In this document: positions 1 through 6,858 of the stretch, one piece after another | Layout: each line of letters opens with the position of its first letter | Numbering within the stretch: the stretch's first letter is position 1 | NCBI GenBank assembly: GCA_017507765.1 | Contig: JAFWAG010000010.1 | Coordinates: 1-41,717 of the forward strand | Length of the DNA stretch: 41,717 nucleotides | From: Alphaproteobacteria bacterium | Lineage (GTDB): Bacteria > Pseudomonadota > Alphaproteobacteria > CACZRW01 | Reading direction: 5' to 3' | Translations under genes and position numbers: made by a program | The notes under the pieces: model-generated | Databases searched by the model: none | Told to the model about the DNA's origin: nothing | Seen by the model: only the letters and a program-made list of their open reading frames with translations

Positions 1-853
1 AACAAATATTTTAAGTGTTTCTGCATATCCAGCAACTTTATCTAATCTTGAAGATTACTGTTTAACTACAGAAGATAATTATTTTTACTGTAAAGATGTA
101 AGTATTGAAGTTCCGGTTATTGATTGGAACAGAGTTTCTACGGGGAATATACGCAAGTTAACTTTGGATAAGGCTCCTCTTAGTGCGGAACTAATTAGCA
201 CATTAAAACAAAACAACGTTAAACTTTCGCTTATTGCAATTAAGGGTTCGATAACAACTCCGGAGCTACAGGATATGCGGGTTGACGTTATCCATGCGGC
301 AGAGGCAATCTTTCCGGAAGGAACATCTTTGCCCCACGGGCTAAGGGCTTTATGGGCAGAAAATGCCGATTTACGGGCTTTTTCCGAAATAACCGTAGGC
401 TCTATGCTGAATATCCAAGATGCCAAAATATCCGAAGGGTTAAAAATCAATTTTGCCAAACCGGGTTGTTTAATAATTGACGGCGATAATCTTGGGAAAA
501 TAGCCGAGGTTACCAACCTTTCTTCCCTTATCGTTCACGGGGGAAAAGTTGATGACGCATCTTTAAAATTGCTCGCCAAACAAAAGAACCTGACTTTGCT
601 TTTTGAGGGTGTTGATATGACAAACGTCCAAAAAACCTATTTCTTAAGACCGCAAGTCGCCCACATAGCAATAACGGATATGGTAGATTTACAGGGAAAA
701 AGACCTCGTGAAGCGGCTAAAATGCCGGCGAACATTGCCGAATTAACCTTCGGCACCGCAAGATATCCCGGAAGTTTACCGGAAGCTTATAACTCTCTTT
801 GGCAAACTTTATGCCCGCTTAACTTGCGACACAATAAAACCAGAGAATATTAA
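1..853 (+). CDS. Hypothetical protein, 5' end cut by window edge
   Basis: The reading frame is open from base 2 to the TAA at 851-853, so the gene starts upstream of the window. A TTG at 164 is available, but the same frame continues upstream without a stop and encodes a Cys-containing segment, so I treat that TTG as internal. The visible 283 or so residues alternate short hydrophobic strands with polar turns at leucine-rich spacing (for example around SSLIVHGGKVDDASLKLLAK), which suggests a solenoid or LRR-like fold; no family is recognised. The segment at the very edge (SVSAYPA) could be the end of a signal peptide, but this cannot be confirmed. The next gene starts directly after the stop codon, so the two are probably cotranscribed. 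Confidence 0.6.
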   Translation, partial: TNILSVSAYPATLSNLEDYCLTTEDNYFYCKDVSIEVPVIDWNRVSTGNIRKLTLDKAPLSAELISTLKQNNVKLSLIAIKGSITTPELQDMRVDVIHAAEAIFPEGTSLPHGLRALWAENADLRAFSEITVGSMLNIQDAKISEGLKINFAKPGCLIIDGDNLGKIAEVTNLSSLIVHGGKVDDASLKLLAKQKNLTLLFEGVDMTNVQKTYFLRPQVAHIAITDMVDLQGKRPREAAKMPANIAELTFGTARYPGSLPEAYNSLWQTLCPLNLRHNKTREY

Positions 854-1180
854 ATGCCGATAGATACACCATTACAAAAAGATTTACTGTTAACGAAAAT
901 GAGGAAGCTTTTTCCTTTGACTGCGGGATATATGCGCCTTGATGACGGCGAGTCTTTCAGTATTTGGAAAAACAAACAACCGATGATTTACTTGTCTTTT
1001 AAGACTATGGATTTAACCGTAAACAGAACCTTATCTATCCAAGAAGCCGAAAAATTACTTGTCATCAAAGACCTTTTTCCAGAGATAACCTTTATTCCCA
1101 AAAATAAAGAACCAAATATCCCTTTAATGGCAATTACCGATATAAACGAAAATAATCCCGTTAATCGGCAACGGCAATAA
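854..1180 (+). CDS. Hypothetical protein, 108 aa
   Basis: The ATG abuts the TAA of the preceding gene with no spacer, which argues for translational coupling. The product is 108 residues, soluble-looking, with no signal peptide, membrane segment or Cys. No family is recognised. The order of the N-terminal half (charged helix, then a strand containing DDGESFSIWKNKQPMIYLSF) suggests a small alpha/beta domain, but no function can be assigned. A bidirectional terminator follows 18 bases after the stop. Confidence 0.55.
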   Translation: MPIDTPLQKDLLLTKMRKLFPLTAGYMRLDDGESFSIWKNKQPMIYLSFKTMDLTVNRTLSIQEAEKLLVIKDLFPEITFIPKNKEPNIPLMAITDINENNPVNRQRQ

Positions 1181-1197
1181 AATTGCGCCAGAAAGAA

Positions 1198-1242
1198 AAA
1201 CCTTCCCAAAGCGGGGTCATGCCTTGGAAAGGTTTGCTTTTT
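1198..1242. terminator. Bidirectional Rho-independent terminator between convergent genes
   Basis: The arms AAACCTTCCCAA (1198-1209) and TTGGAAAGGTTT (1224-1235) pair over 12 bp with one mismatch. GCTTTTTC follows on the plus strand. On the minus strand the arm is followed by a T-rich stretch complementary to 1191-1200. It sits just after the plus-strand pair and just after the stop of the minus-strand ferritin gene, so it can serve both. Confidence 0.75.
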
Positions 1243-1254
1243 CCTGATTATTAT

Positions 1255-1782
1255 TTAAGGCTCGTTCAAAGCTGCAGTGTCGGATATGTTGTCGGTAACT
1301 TCCTGAGCCAAGAAGCGGTCATACGTCAATAAGCCGCCTTTGTCGCTACCAATCAATTTTATCCTATCCCTGATATCGCGAGTGATTTTTTCCTCTTCTA
1401 CCTGCTCGTCAATAAAGCAGTTGAGGAAAACCTCTGCGGTGATATCGCCCTTTTCTCTTGCCAATTTTACGATATCAATAATCATGGAAGAAACTAATTG
1501 CTCATGCGCATAAATCTTTTCAAAAACGTCCAAGGGGCCGTTCCAAGATGAACCCGGATCCGCAATCGGAAGGAAGGTAACCTTTTCGTCTTTGTCGGAA
1601 ATAAAATCACGGATTTTCATTGCGTGTTCATATTCTTCTTTGGCGTGGTTGATAAGCCAGCTTCCCATACCGCTATAGCCTTCATCATCAAGGTAACAAC
1701 CCATTGCCAGATATATATAGGCAGATTCAAGTTCGGCATTAACCTGCTTGTTCAAAGCTTTAAGGACATCTGCTTGTATCAT
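1255..1782 (-). CDS. ftnA: Non-haem ferritin
   Basis: Iron-storage ferritin of the FtnA type: it oxidises Fe(II) at a di-iron centre and stores the mineral inside a 24-subunit shell in the cytosol. With ATG at 1782 the product is 175 residues, the usual length. The ferroxidase ligands are visible: Glu17 in NAELESAYIYL, Glu49/Glu50 and His53 in KEEYEHA, and further Glu residues in the EQVEEEK segment. I chose the ATG at 1780-1782 because GGAGGT (complement of 1787-1792) lies five bases upstream; the longer frame to 1806 would put the Shine-Dalgarno inside the gene. It is monocistronic-looking: aat lies 70 bases upstream and a terminator follows. Confidence 0.93.
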   Translation of the reverse strand: MIQADVLKALNKQVNAELESAYIYLAMGCYLDDEGYSGMGSWLINHAKEEYEHAMKIRDFISDKDEKVTFLPIADPGSSWNGPLDVFEKIYAHEQLVSSMIIDIVKLAREKGDITAEVFLNCFIDEQVEEEKITRDIRDRIKLIGSDKGGLLTYDRFLAQEVTDNISDTAALNEP

Positions 1783-1852
1783 TTTTACCTCCGTGGAATA
1801 AAACATCTGAGGTAAATGCTATAAGTAAGCAGTTTTAGCAACAATCTAGTCT

Positions 1853-2428
1853 TTAGGATAACGCTTTGCGAAGGAGCGCAAGGTATTCGGACTTTGGGAT
1901 TTCTATGCCGCCCAAAGAAGCAAGATGCGGAGTGATAAACTGCGTATCAAGAAGCATAAAACCTTCTTTTTTCAGCTTTTCCACCAAATGATACAAAGCT
2001 ATTTTCGAGGCGTTCGTGCGGCGGGAAAACATACTTTCGCCAAAAAACGCATGATGAAGGCGGACACCGTAAAGTCCGCCGACCAACATACCGTCTTTAT
2101 CCCAACATTCGATGCTGTCGGCAAAACCTTGGCGATGAAGTTCCGTATAAACTCTGATAATATCATCACTTATCCACGTTTCTTCCCTTGAGGCGCAAGC
2201 TTCCATAACTTCGGGAAAGGCTTGGTTATAAGTAACGGTAAAGGGATTTTGGCGGATAGCTTTGGCAAGGCTTCGAGAGATATGAAGACCGTCCAAAGGA
2301 ATAATTCCCCTTTTGGGCGGCTCTATCCAATCAAACTCTCCGCTATGACGCCCATAAGCCATAGGAAAAATGCCTATACTGTAGGCTTTCAGCAATATTG
2401 CCGGTGTTAAATCCCGATAGTCGGGCAT
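1853..2428 (-). CDS. aat: Leucyl/phenylalanyl-tRNA--protein transferase
   Basis: Transfers Leu or Phe from aminoacyl-tRNA to proteins with N-terminal Lys or Arg, tagging them for ClpS/ClpAP (bacterial N-degron pathway). The 191-residue product has family hallmarks: the N-terminal AYSIGIFPMAYG segment, the DWIEPPKRGIIPLD block, GGLYGVRLHHAFFGESMFSR near residue 120, and LLDTQFITPHLASLGG near the C-terminus. Length is slightly below the E. coli protein but normal for alphaproteobacteria. It lies 14 bases after accC, the common alphaproteobacterial order accB-accC-aat, and is probably on the same transcript. Confidence 0.95.
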   Translation of the reverse strand: MPDYRDLTPAILLKAYSIGIFPMAYGRHSGEFDWIEPPKRGIIPLDGLHISRSLAKAIRQNPFTVTYNQAFPEVMEACASREETWISDDIIRVYTELHRQGFADSIECWDKDGMLVGGLYGVRLHHAFFGESMFSRRTNASKIALYHLVEKLKKEGFMLLDTQFITPHLASLGGIEIPKSEYLALLRKALS

Positions 2429-2442
2429 ATTAAACTCCGCAG

Positions 2443-3789
2443 TTATTGTTTGTTAGCTTTGATAAACTTTTCCAGCCAATGAATATTATACTTTCCTTCG
2501 ATAAACTCCGGATTATTGATAATCTTTTCATGCAACGGAATGGTGGTTTTTACGCCTTCTATCACAAACTCTTCCAAAGCACGGCGCATACGCATAAGGC
2601 AACTGCGGCGGCTGCTGCCAAAGACTATCAACTTGGCTATCATGCTGTCATAATTCGGAGGAATGGAATAGCCAGAGTACATTCCCGAATCGACCCGAAC
2701 CCATAATCCGCCGGGTGAATGCCATAAACCTATTTTGCCCGGAGACGGTATGAAAGTTTCCGCATCTTCAGCATTAATCCGGCATTCTGCCGCATGGCCA
2801 CGGAACATTATGTCTTCTTGCTTGAAGCTTAGCGGAGCTCCGCTGGCAATAAAAATCTGGGCGCGGACAATATCAATTCCGGTTATCATTTCGGTAATCG
2901 GATGCTCAACCTGAAGGCGGGTATTCATTTCAATGAAATAAAATTTGCCGTCTTCGTAAAGAAACTCTATGGTTCCGGCGTTTGTATAGCCAAGTTTTTG
3001 CATGGCTTTGCATAAAATCGCCCCCATTTCGTCCCGTTGTTTATCAGAAATTACCGGAGACGGAGTCTCTTCCAAAACTTTCTGATGATTTCTTTGCAAC
3101 GAACAATCTCTGTCGCCAAGGTGGACAACATTGCCATGCTCATCTGCCAGAATCTGGAACTCTATGTGGCGGGGATTTTGCAAATATTTTTCAATATAAA
3201 CCGTGCCGTCACCGAAAGCTGCTTTAGCTTCTCGTTTAGCCATAAGGAAAGCTTCCTGTAATTCTTCACGGTTAAAGGCGGCTTTCATGCCCTTTCCGCC
3301 GCCTCCGGCAGAGGCTTTGATAATTACCGGATAGCCGATTTTTTCGGCGATATCCAAAGCTTCATCTTCGGATTCAACTCCGCCCTCAGAGCCGGGGACA
3401 ACCGGAATGCCGGCTTCCTCTGCGGCTTTCTTGGCGGCAACCTTGTCGCCCATAATCCGGATAAGTTCCGGTGTCGGACCGATAAAAGTCATACCGTGGT
3501 CTTTGACCATTTCGGCAAAATCAGCATTCTCTGACAAAAAGCCATACCCTGGGTGAATGGCATCTGCGCCGGTTATTAACGCCGCACTGATTATAGCCGC
3601 TTTGTTAAGATAGGAATCTTTGGCTGCTGCCGGACCGATACAAACCGATTCATCTGCCATGCGAACGTGCATAGCATTAGCATCGGCGGTGGAATGAACG
3701 GCAACCGTTTTAATTCCCATTTCTCGGCACGCCCTGTGAATCCGTAAGGCGATTTCTCCCCGAGTGGCAATAAGTATTTTTTCAAACAT
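2443..3789 (-). CDS. accC: Acetyl-CoA carboxylase, biotin carboxylase subunit
   Basis: Carboxylates the biotin of AccB using ATP and bicarbonate, the first step of malonyl-CoA and fatty-acid synthesis. About 448 residues, full length. The N-terminal pre-ATP-grasp motif KILIATRGEIALRIHRACRE, the glycine-rich ATP loop ASAGGGGKGMK near residue 160, and the catalytic EMNTRLQVEHPITEM near residue 290 are all present. I place the start at ATG 3787-3789. An in-frame TTG at 3793-3795 directly follows the accB stop and would add only two residues. Six bases separate it from accB, and aat follows closely, so accB-accC-aat form one operon. Confidence 0.97.
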   Translation of the reverse strand: MFEKILIATRGEIALRIHRACREMGIKTVAVHSTADANAMHVRMADESVCIGPAAAKDSYLNKAAIISAALITGADAIHPGYGFLSENADFAEMVKDHGMTFIGPTPELIRIMGDKVAAKKAAEEAGIPVVPGSEGGVESEDEALDIAEKIGYPVIIKASAGGGGKGMKAAFNREELQEAFLMAKREAKAAFGDGTVYIEKYLQNPRHIEFQILADEHGNVVHLGDRDCSLQRNHQKVLEETPSPVISDKQRDEMGAILCKAMQKLGYTNAGTIEFLYEDGKFYFIEMNTRLQVEHPITEMITGIDIVRAQIFIASGAPLSFKQEDIMFRGHAAECRINAEDAETFIPSPGKIGLWHSPGGLWVRVDSGMYSGYSIPPNYDSMIAKLIVFGSSRRSCLMRMRRALEEFVIEGVKTTIPLHEKIINNPEFIEGKYNIHWLEKFIKANKQ

Positions 3790-3795
3790 CGGCAA

Positions 3796-4251
3796 TTATT
3801 CCAAAATAAGCATGGGTTCCCCAAACTCTATCGGTTGGGCATCTTGGACGATAATTTTTGCAACTTTACCGGCATGAGGAGCCTTTACGGCATTAAAGGT
3901 TTTCATGGCTTCCACAAGGAAAAGCGTCTGTCCTTCTTTGACCGTATCGCCGATTTTAACATACGGAGAAGCGCCAGGTTCCGGAGCGATATAAACTACA
4001 CCAACCATCGGAGATTTTACGATATTTTCCTCTGCAACTGCGGGAGCGGCAGGCTTTTCCGCCGTCTTTGCGTCATTGGCGGCAACCGCAGAAACCTGCG
4101 GCGCAGAGAATGCAATGCCGGCATTAACCGGTGTGCAGGCAACCCTTAAACGAACACCTTCTGCATCGTATTCTATTTCACTTAAATTATTTTCATGCAG
4201 CAACGTTGCCAAAGTGGTGATGAGTTCTTTATCTATGTTAGTTTTAGCCAT
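3796..4251 (-). CDS. accB: Acetyl-CoA carboxylase biotin carboxyl carrier protein
   Basis: Carries biotin between the carboxylase and carboxyltransferase sites of acetyl-CoA carboxylase. The 151-residue product has the usual three parts: an N-terminal helical region (1-40), an Ala/Pro-rich linker (about 41-75) and a C-terminal biotinyl domain (about 77-151). The biotinylation motif is EAMKTFN with acceptor Lys117. GVVYIAPEPGASPYVKIGD is the typical protruding-thumb region. The start ATG at 4251 has AAGGTAG upstream. The aroQ gene that often precedes accB in this class is absent; a spmA/spmB-like pair lies upstream instead. Confidence 0.96.
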   Translation of the reverse strand: MAKTNIDKELITTLATLLHENNLSEIEYDAEGVRLRVACTPVNAGIAFSAPQVSAVAANDAKTAEKPAAPAVAEENIVKSPMVGVVYIAPEPGASPYVKIGDTVKEGQTLFLVEAMKTFNAVKAPHAGKVAKIIVQDAQPIEFGEPMLILE

Positions 4252-4261
4252 TTTTTTTCTA

Positions 4262-4294
4262 CCTTAAAAATCGTAAACGGGACAAAAGCCCCGT
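4262..4294 (-). terminator. Weak terminator-like hairpin after spmB-like gene
   Basis: On the minus strand ACGGG and CCCGT (complements of 4290-4294 and 4277-4281) can pair around an eight-base loop, followed after six bases by TTTTT. The stem is only five pairs and it lies in the 99-base gap between the spmB-like gene and accB. It may separate the two transcripts or be part of the accB leader. Confidence 0.35.
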
Positions 4295-4350
4295 AATGGA
4301 GTTTGGAGGTTAGCCTGAAATGAGTTTTTTAGCAACCAGAGATTTATTTT

Positions 4351-4887
4351 TTAACCAAATGCAAGTTTTCCAACCGCCAAAGCGACAAAAATACCGATAA
4401 TATCCGCCAAAACTCCGGCGGCTAAAGCGTGGCGGAACTTCGTTACACCGACAGAGCCGAAATAAAGCGCAAGAACATAAAAAGTTGTTTCCGAACTTCC
4501 GGTCATAACGGCGGCAAGTTTGGTAACATAAGCATCTCCGCCGTTTGTTGCGGCTATTTCTCCTAATATCCCCAATGCTCCGCTGCCGGACAAAGAACGC
4601 ACTATCGCCAAAGGTATTAAATCTGCCGGCATACCTATAAAGCTCAGAAGCGGAGCTAAATATTCGGCGGCAAGTTCTATCGCACCGGAGGCTCGGAACA
4701 TACCGACCGCAACCAACATGGCAATTAAATATGGGATTATGCGCACGCCTATACCGAAACCTTGCTTGGAGCCACGGATAAATGCTTCATAAACCGGAAC
4801 CTTTTTAAATGCTCCGTATAAAGTGATGACCAACAAAAGAGCCGGTATTGCCGAAACCGAAATAACCGCTAAGACTTCTTTAAGCAT
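4351..4887 (-). CDS. spmB: Spore maturation protein B-like (nucleoside-recognition/Gate domain) membrane protein
   Basis: A 178-residue integral membrane protein of the SpmB type (Gate domain). Features seen: an N-terminal helix, the PVYEAFIRGSKQGFGIGVRI segment near residue 31, long hydrophobic helices, and GSSETTFYVLALYFGSVGVT near residue 130, all typical of the family. It overlaps the upstream spmA-like gene by eight bases, so the pair is translationally coupled. In Bacillus the pair affects spore core dehydration; in non-sporulating bacteria the role is unknown, and a two-subunit transporter is a reasonable guess. Symbol given by homology only. Confidence 0.85.
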   Translation of the reverse strand: MLKEVLAVISVSAIPALLLVITLYGAFKKVPVYEAFIRGSKQGFGIGVRIIPYLIAMLVAVGMFRASGAIELAAEYLAPLLSFIGMPADLIPLAIVRSLSGSGALGILGEIAATNGGDAYVTKLAAVMTGSSETTFYVLALYFGSVGVTKFRHALAAGVLADIIGIFVALAVGKLAFG

Positions 4888-5509
4888 CAGAGTTTTCCTC
4901 CTTTGCTTTTAAGCTTTTTGCCGGTTCGGGGAAAAGCTTTTCCAAAATCTTCACAATTATAACCGCAATTACCAAAACAATAGACGTCGTTACAATACAC
5001 GGAGCAACGATTTCTGCCGGATTGCTTGAATCGGAAGCCGCAAGAACCGCCATAACCGATGCCGGAATGAACTGAATACCCGCCGTATTGATGGCAAGGA
5101 ATGTACACATGGAGTCGCTTGCCATGCTTTTATCCGGATTGGGATTAAGCTTTTGCAATTCCTTCATAGCTTTTAAGCCAAACGGAGTTGCAGCGTTGTT
5201 AAGCCCTAAAGCATTGGCGGAAACATTCATGGTAATGTCAACAGCGGCTTTGCCGTCCGGTGGAATATCCGGAAATAAACGCTTGATTATCGGCTTGATA
5301 AGCTTGGCGAACAAAGAAACCAAGCCGGCTTCTTCGGCAATTCGCATCACGCCTAGCCATAAAGCCATAACGCCGATTAACGCCAAAGAAATCTTTACCG
5401 CGAGTCCGGCGTATTCTATGGCGGCGTCTCCGACCTCTTGCAGGCGGCCGGTAAAAAAGCCGATAACAACAGAGCTGACGATAAAGAAAAGCCAGATATA
5501 ATTTATCAT
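4880..5509 (-). CDS. spmA: Spore maturation protein A-like (Gate domain) membrane protein
   Basis: A 209-residue membrane protein with an N-terminal helix, the family hallmark NVSANALGLNNAATPFGLKA near residue 93, the MCTFLAINTAGIQFIP block near residue 133, and a C-terminal helix followed by a short charged tail. It overlaps the spmB-like gene by eight bases. Nothing else in the window suggests sporulation, so this is the non-sporulation version of the pair found in various Gram-negative bacteria. It is divergent from the nitroreductase gene; the 104-base gap between their starts must hold promoters for both, but I cannot point to convincing boxes. Confidence 0.85.
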   Translation of the reverse strand: MINYIWLFFIVSSVVIGFFTGRLQEVGDAAIEYAGLAVKISLALIGVMALWLGVMRIAEEAGLVSLFAKLIKPIIKRLFPDIPPDGKAAVDITMNVSANALGLNNAATPFGLKAMKELQKLNPNPDKSMASDSMCTFLAINTAGIQFIPASVMAVLAASDSSNPAEIVAPCIVTTSIVLVIAVIIVKILEKLFPEPAKSLKAKEENSDA

Positions 5510-5613
5510 AAAGTATACAAATCCATACTAAAAACTATCTTGTCTGCTATAGTTATAAATTATTAAAATCCTATTGGAAATTGATTTTTGCATTACACGG
5601 TAAGGAGCAAGCA

Positions 5614-6198
5614 ATGACAGAAGCTATTAAATTACAAATGCCCCGTTTTGCTTCGGGTAAAACGGTTTTAGAGGCATTGGAAAGCCGCAAAAGCTCTCGG
5701 GAATACTCCGCAGAGCCTTTATCAGAACAGGAACTTTCCGAACTTTTATGGGCGGCAGGAGGAATAAATCGGGCGGACGGGCATCGGACTGCGCCTTCCG
5801 CCATGAACGCACAAAATATTGATATTTATGTATTTTTGACAGAAGGCGTATATAAATATCTGCCCAAAGAGCATACCTTAACCCTGATTGCCGAAGGTAA
5901 TCGCCAGAAAGATGCCGGCTTACAGGATTATGTTGAAACGGCTCCGGTTAATTTAATTTTTGTTGCCAGGCCTATGGTGATAGAAGGCAGAGATATTACG
6001 CCGGAACAGCAAACTTCTTGGGCTCATTTGACCGTAGGTTATCTGTCCGAAAACGTTTATCTTTATTGTGCTTCGGCGGGATTGGCTACCGTAGCAAGAG
6101 CCTTCATCGACAAAGCCGGACTACAAAAGCTGTTAAATCTTGGCGATGATGAAGAGGCTATACTCGGTCAATGCGTCGGCCATTTTGCGGATAAATAA
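5614..6198 (+). CDS. Nitroreductase / SagB-type oxidoreductase family protein
   Basis: A flavin (FMN) nitroreductase-fold enzyme of 194 residues. The N-terminal LESRKSSREYSAEPLSEQEL followed by LLWAAGGINR and RTAPSAMNAQNIDIYVF matches the SagB-like branch of the family, where Arg and Ser residues bind the FMN phosphate. The C-terminal helix and LGQCVGHF are also typical. Substrate is unknown. I place the start at ATG 5614 because AAGGAG (5602-5607) lies just upstream; an in-frame TTG at 5581 is less likely. It converges with the META-domain lipoprotein gene, only eight bases separating the two stops. Confidence 0.85.
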   Translation: MTEAIKLQMPRFASGKTVLEALESRKSSREYSAEPLSEQELSELLWAAGGINRADGHRTAPSAMNAQNIDIYVFLTEGVYKYLPKEHTLTLIAEGNRQKDAGLQDYVETAPVNLIFVARPMVIEGRDITPEQQTSWAHLTVGYLSENVYLYCASAGLATVARAFIDKAGLQKLLNLGDDEEAILGQCVGHFADK

Positions 6199-6206
6199 AG
6201 CGGAAA

Positions 6207-6596
6207 TTACTCCACTTTGTGAAAGATTAAGCTGCCATCGTTCGGCGTTTTTAAAATCAAGTCTTTGTCTTCGATTTTAAAAGCGTTGACTTTGGCTAAG
6301 TCCCCTAAATATTCCCGTTCCGCTTTCATAAGATTTTCCGGACCTGCCATCATGGTCGTTCCAACCGGCGAAAAAGAAATATTGCTTCCGTCCTGTTCAT
6401 AACTGCCAAAATAGCGGTTTACTCCGGATGTACCGTAAAAACGCTTTTCTTTGGTGTCAAAGGCTATGGTTATTTCTGCGCTTTTATCCACTCCGGAAAT
6501 GTATTTATATTCGCCTTCCGGTAAAACAACATCGGAAGCTCGGTTACAAGCGACTGCAAATATTATCAGGCTAAAAGCTAAAATAAGTTTTTTCAT
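6207..6596 (-). CDS. META-domain (HslJ-like) lipoprotein
   Basis: A 129-residue lipoprotein: a Lys-rich start and hydrophobic stretch (MKKLILAFSLIIFAVAC) end in a lipobox with Cys17. The rest is a META/HslJ-type domain, seen in KRFYGTSGVNRYFGSYEQDG, then GTTMMAGPENLMKAEREYL, and a C-terminal strand. HslJ-like proteins are linked to envelope stress and novobiocin tolerance in E. coli; the role here is unknown. The start ATG (6594-6596) overlaps the rubredoxin stop as TGATG, with GAAGGAAAG as ribosome binding site, so translation is coupled to the rubredoxin gene. Confidence 0.85.
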   Translation of the reverse strand: MKKLILAFSLIIFAVACNRASDVVLPEGEYKYISGVDKSAEITIAFDTKEKRFYGTSGVNRYFGSYEQDGSNISFSPVGTTMMAGPENLMKAEREYLGDLAKVNAFKIEDKDLILKTPNDGSLIFHKVE

Positions 6597-6778
6597 CAGG
6601 ACTTTCCTTCTTCTATCGGTCGGCAAACAAAACAATTCTTTGGGGCTCCGCATACCGGACAGCACCAATCTTCTGCCAAATCTTCAAAAGCGGTTTCTTC
6701 GGCATAGACATGAAAACATACTTTACATATCCAGTTTTTGCCTTCTGAAGAAACGCTAAGCGTATAATCTGCCGACAT
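6596..6778 (-). CDS. Rubredoxin-like small iron protein
   Basis: A 60-residue protein with two CxxC knuckles, Cys18-Cys21 (WICKVCFHVY) and Cys40-Cys43 (CCPVCGAPK), which would bind one iron in a rubredoxin site and carry one electron. The knuckles are 18 residues apart, clearly closer than in free rubredoxins (about 29) and nearer to the compact rubredoxin domain of rubrerythrins. Three extra Cys (39, 49, 52) surround the second knuckle. It lies 73 bases after glgX and overlaps the lipoprotein gene. The redox partner is not visible in the window; the ferritin and nitroreductase nearby are not in the same transcript. Confidence 0.85.
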   Translation of the reverse strand: MSADYTLSVSSEGKNWICKVCFHVYAEETAFEDLAEDWCCPVCGAPKNCFVCRPIEEGKS

Positions 6779-6810
6779 TTTATACCCCTTTGATAACTGC
6801 TTTTTATAAT

Positions 6811-6858
6811 CACTTGAAAGACGGCGGCGAACAACCCGTTCATTTGGCTATTCAAGTG
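6811..6858 (-). repeat. Intercistronic stem-loop at the glgX stop
   Basis: CACTTGAA (6811-6818) and TTCAAGTG (6851-6858) form a perfect eight-base inverted repeat with a 32-base loop that itself contains GAAC/GTTC. On the minus strand the first arm contains the glgX stop codon, and the hairpin ends about 30 bases before the rubredoxin start. There is no U tract, so it looks more like an mRNA processing or stability element than a terminator. Confidence 0.4.

Noticed and set aside
85-516. Open frame of 143 codons on the minus strand
   Set aside because: It lies antisense to the partial gene at 1-853, lacks a ribosome binding site, and its sequence has the Ser/Leu-rich look of a shadow frame.
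4351-5509. Evidence for a spore-forming organism from spmA/spmB
   Set aside because: The pair occurs in many non-sporulating bacteria, and all other genes here are alphaproteobacterial in type.
5540-5566. TTGTCT and TATTAA as a promoter for the nitroreductase gene
   Set aside because: Spacing is 15 bases and both boxes are poor; the AT-rich gap offers many equal matches.
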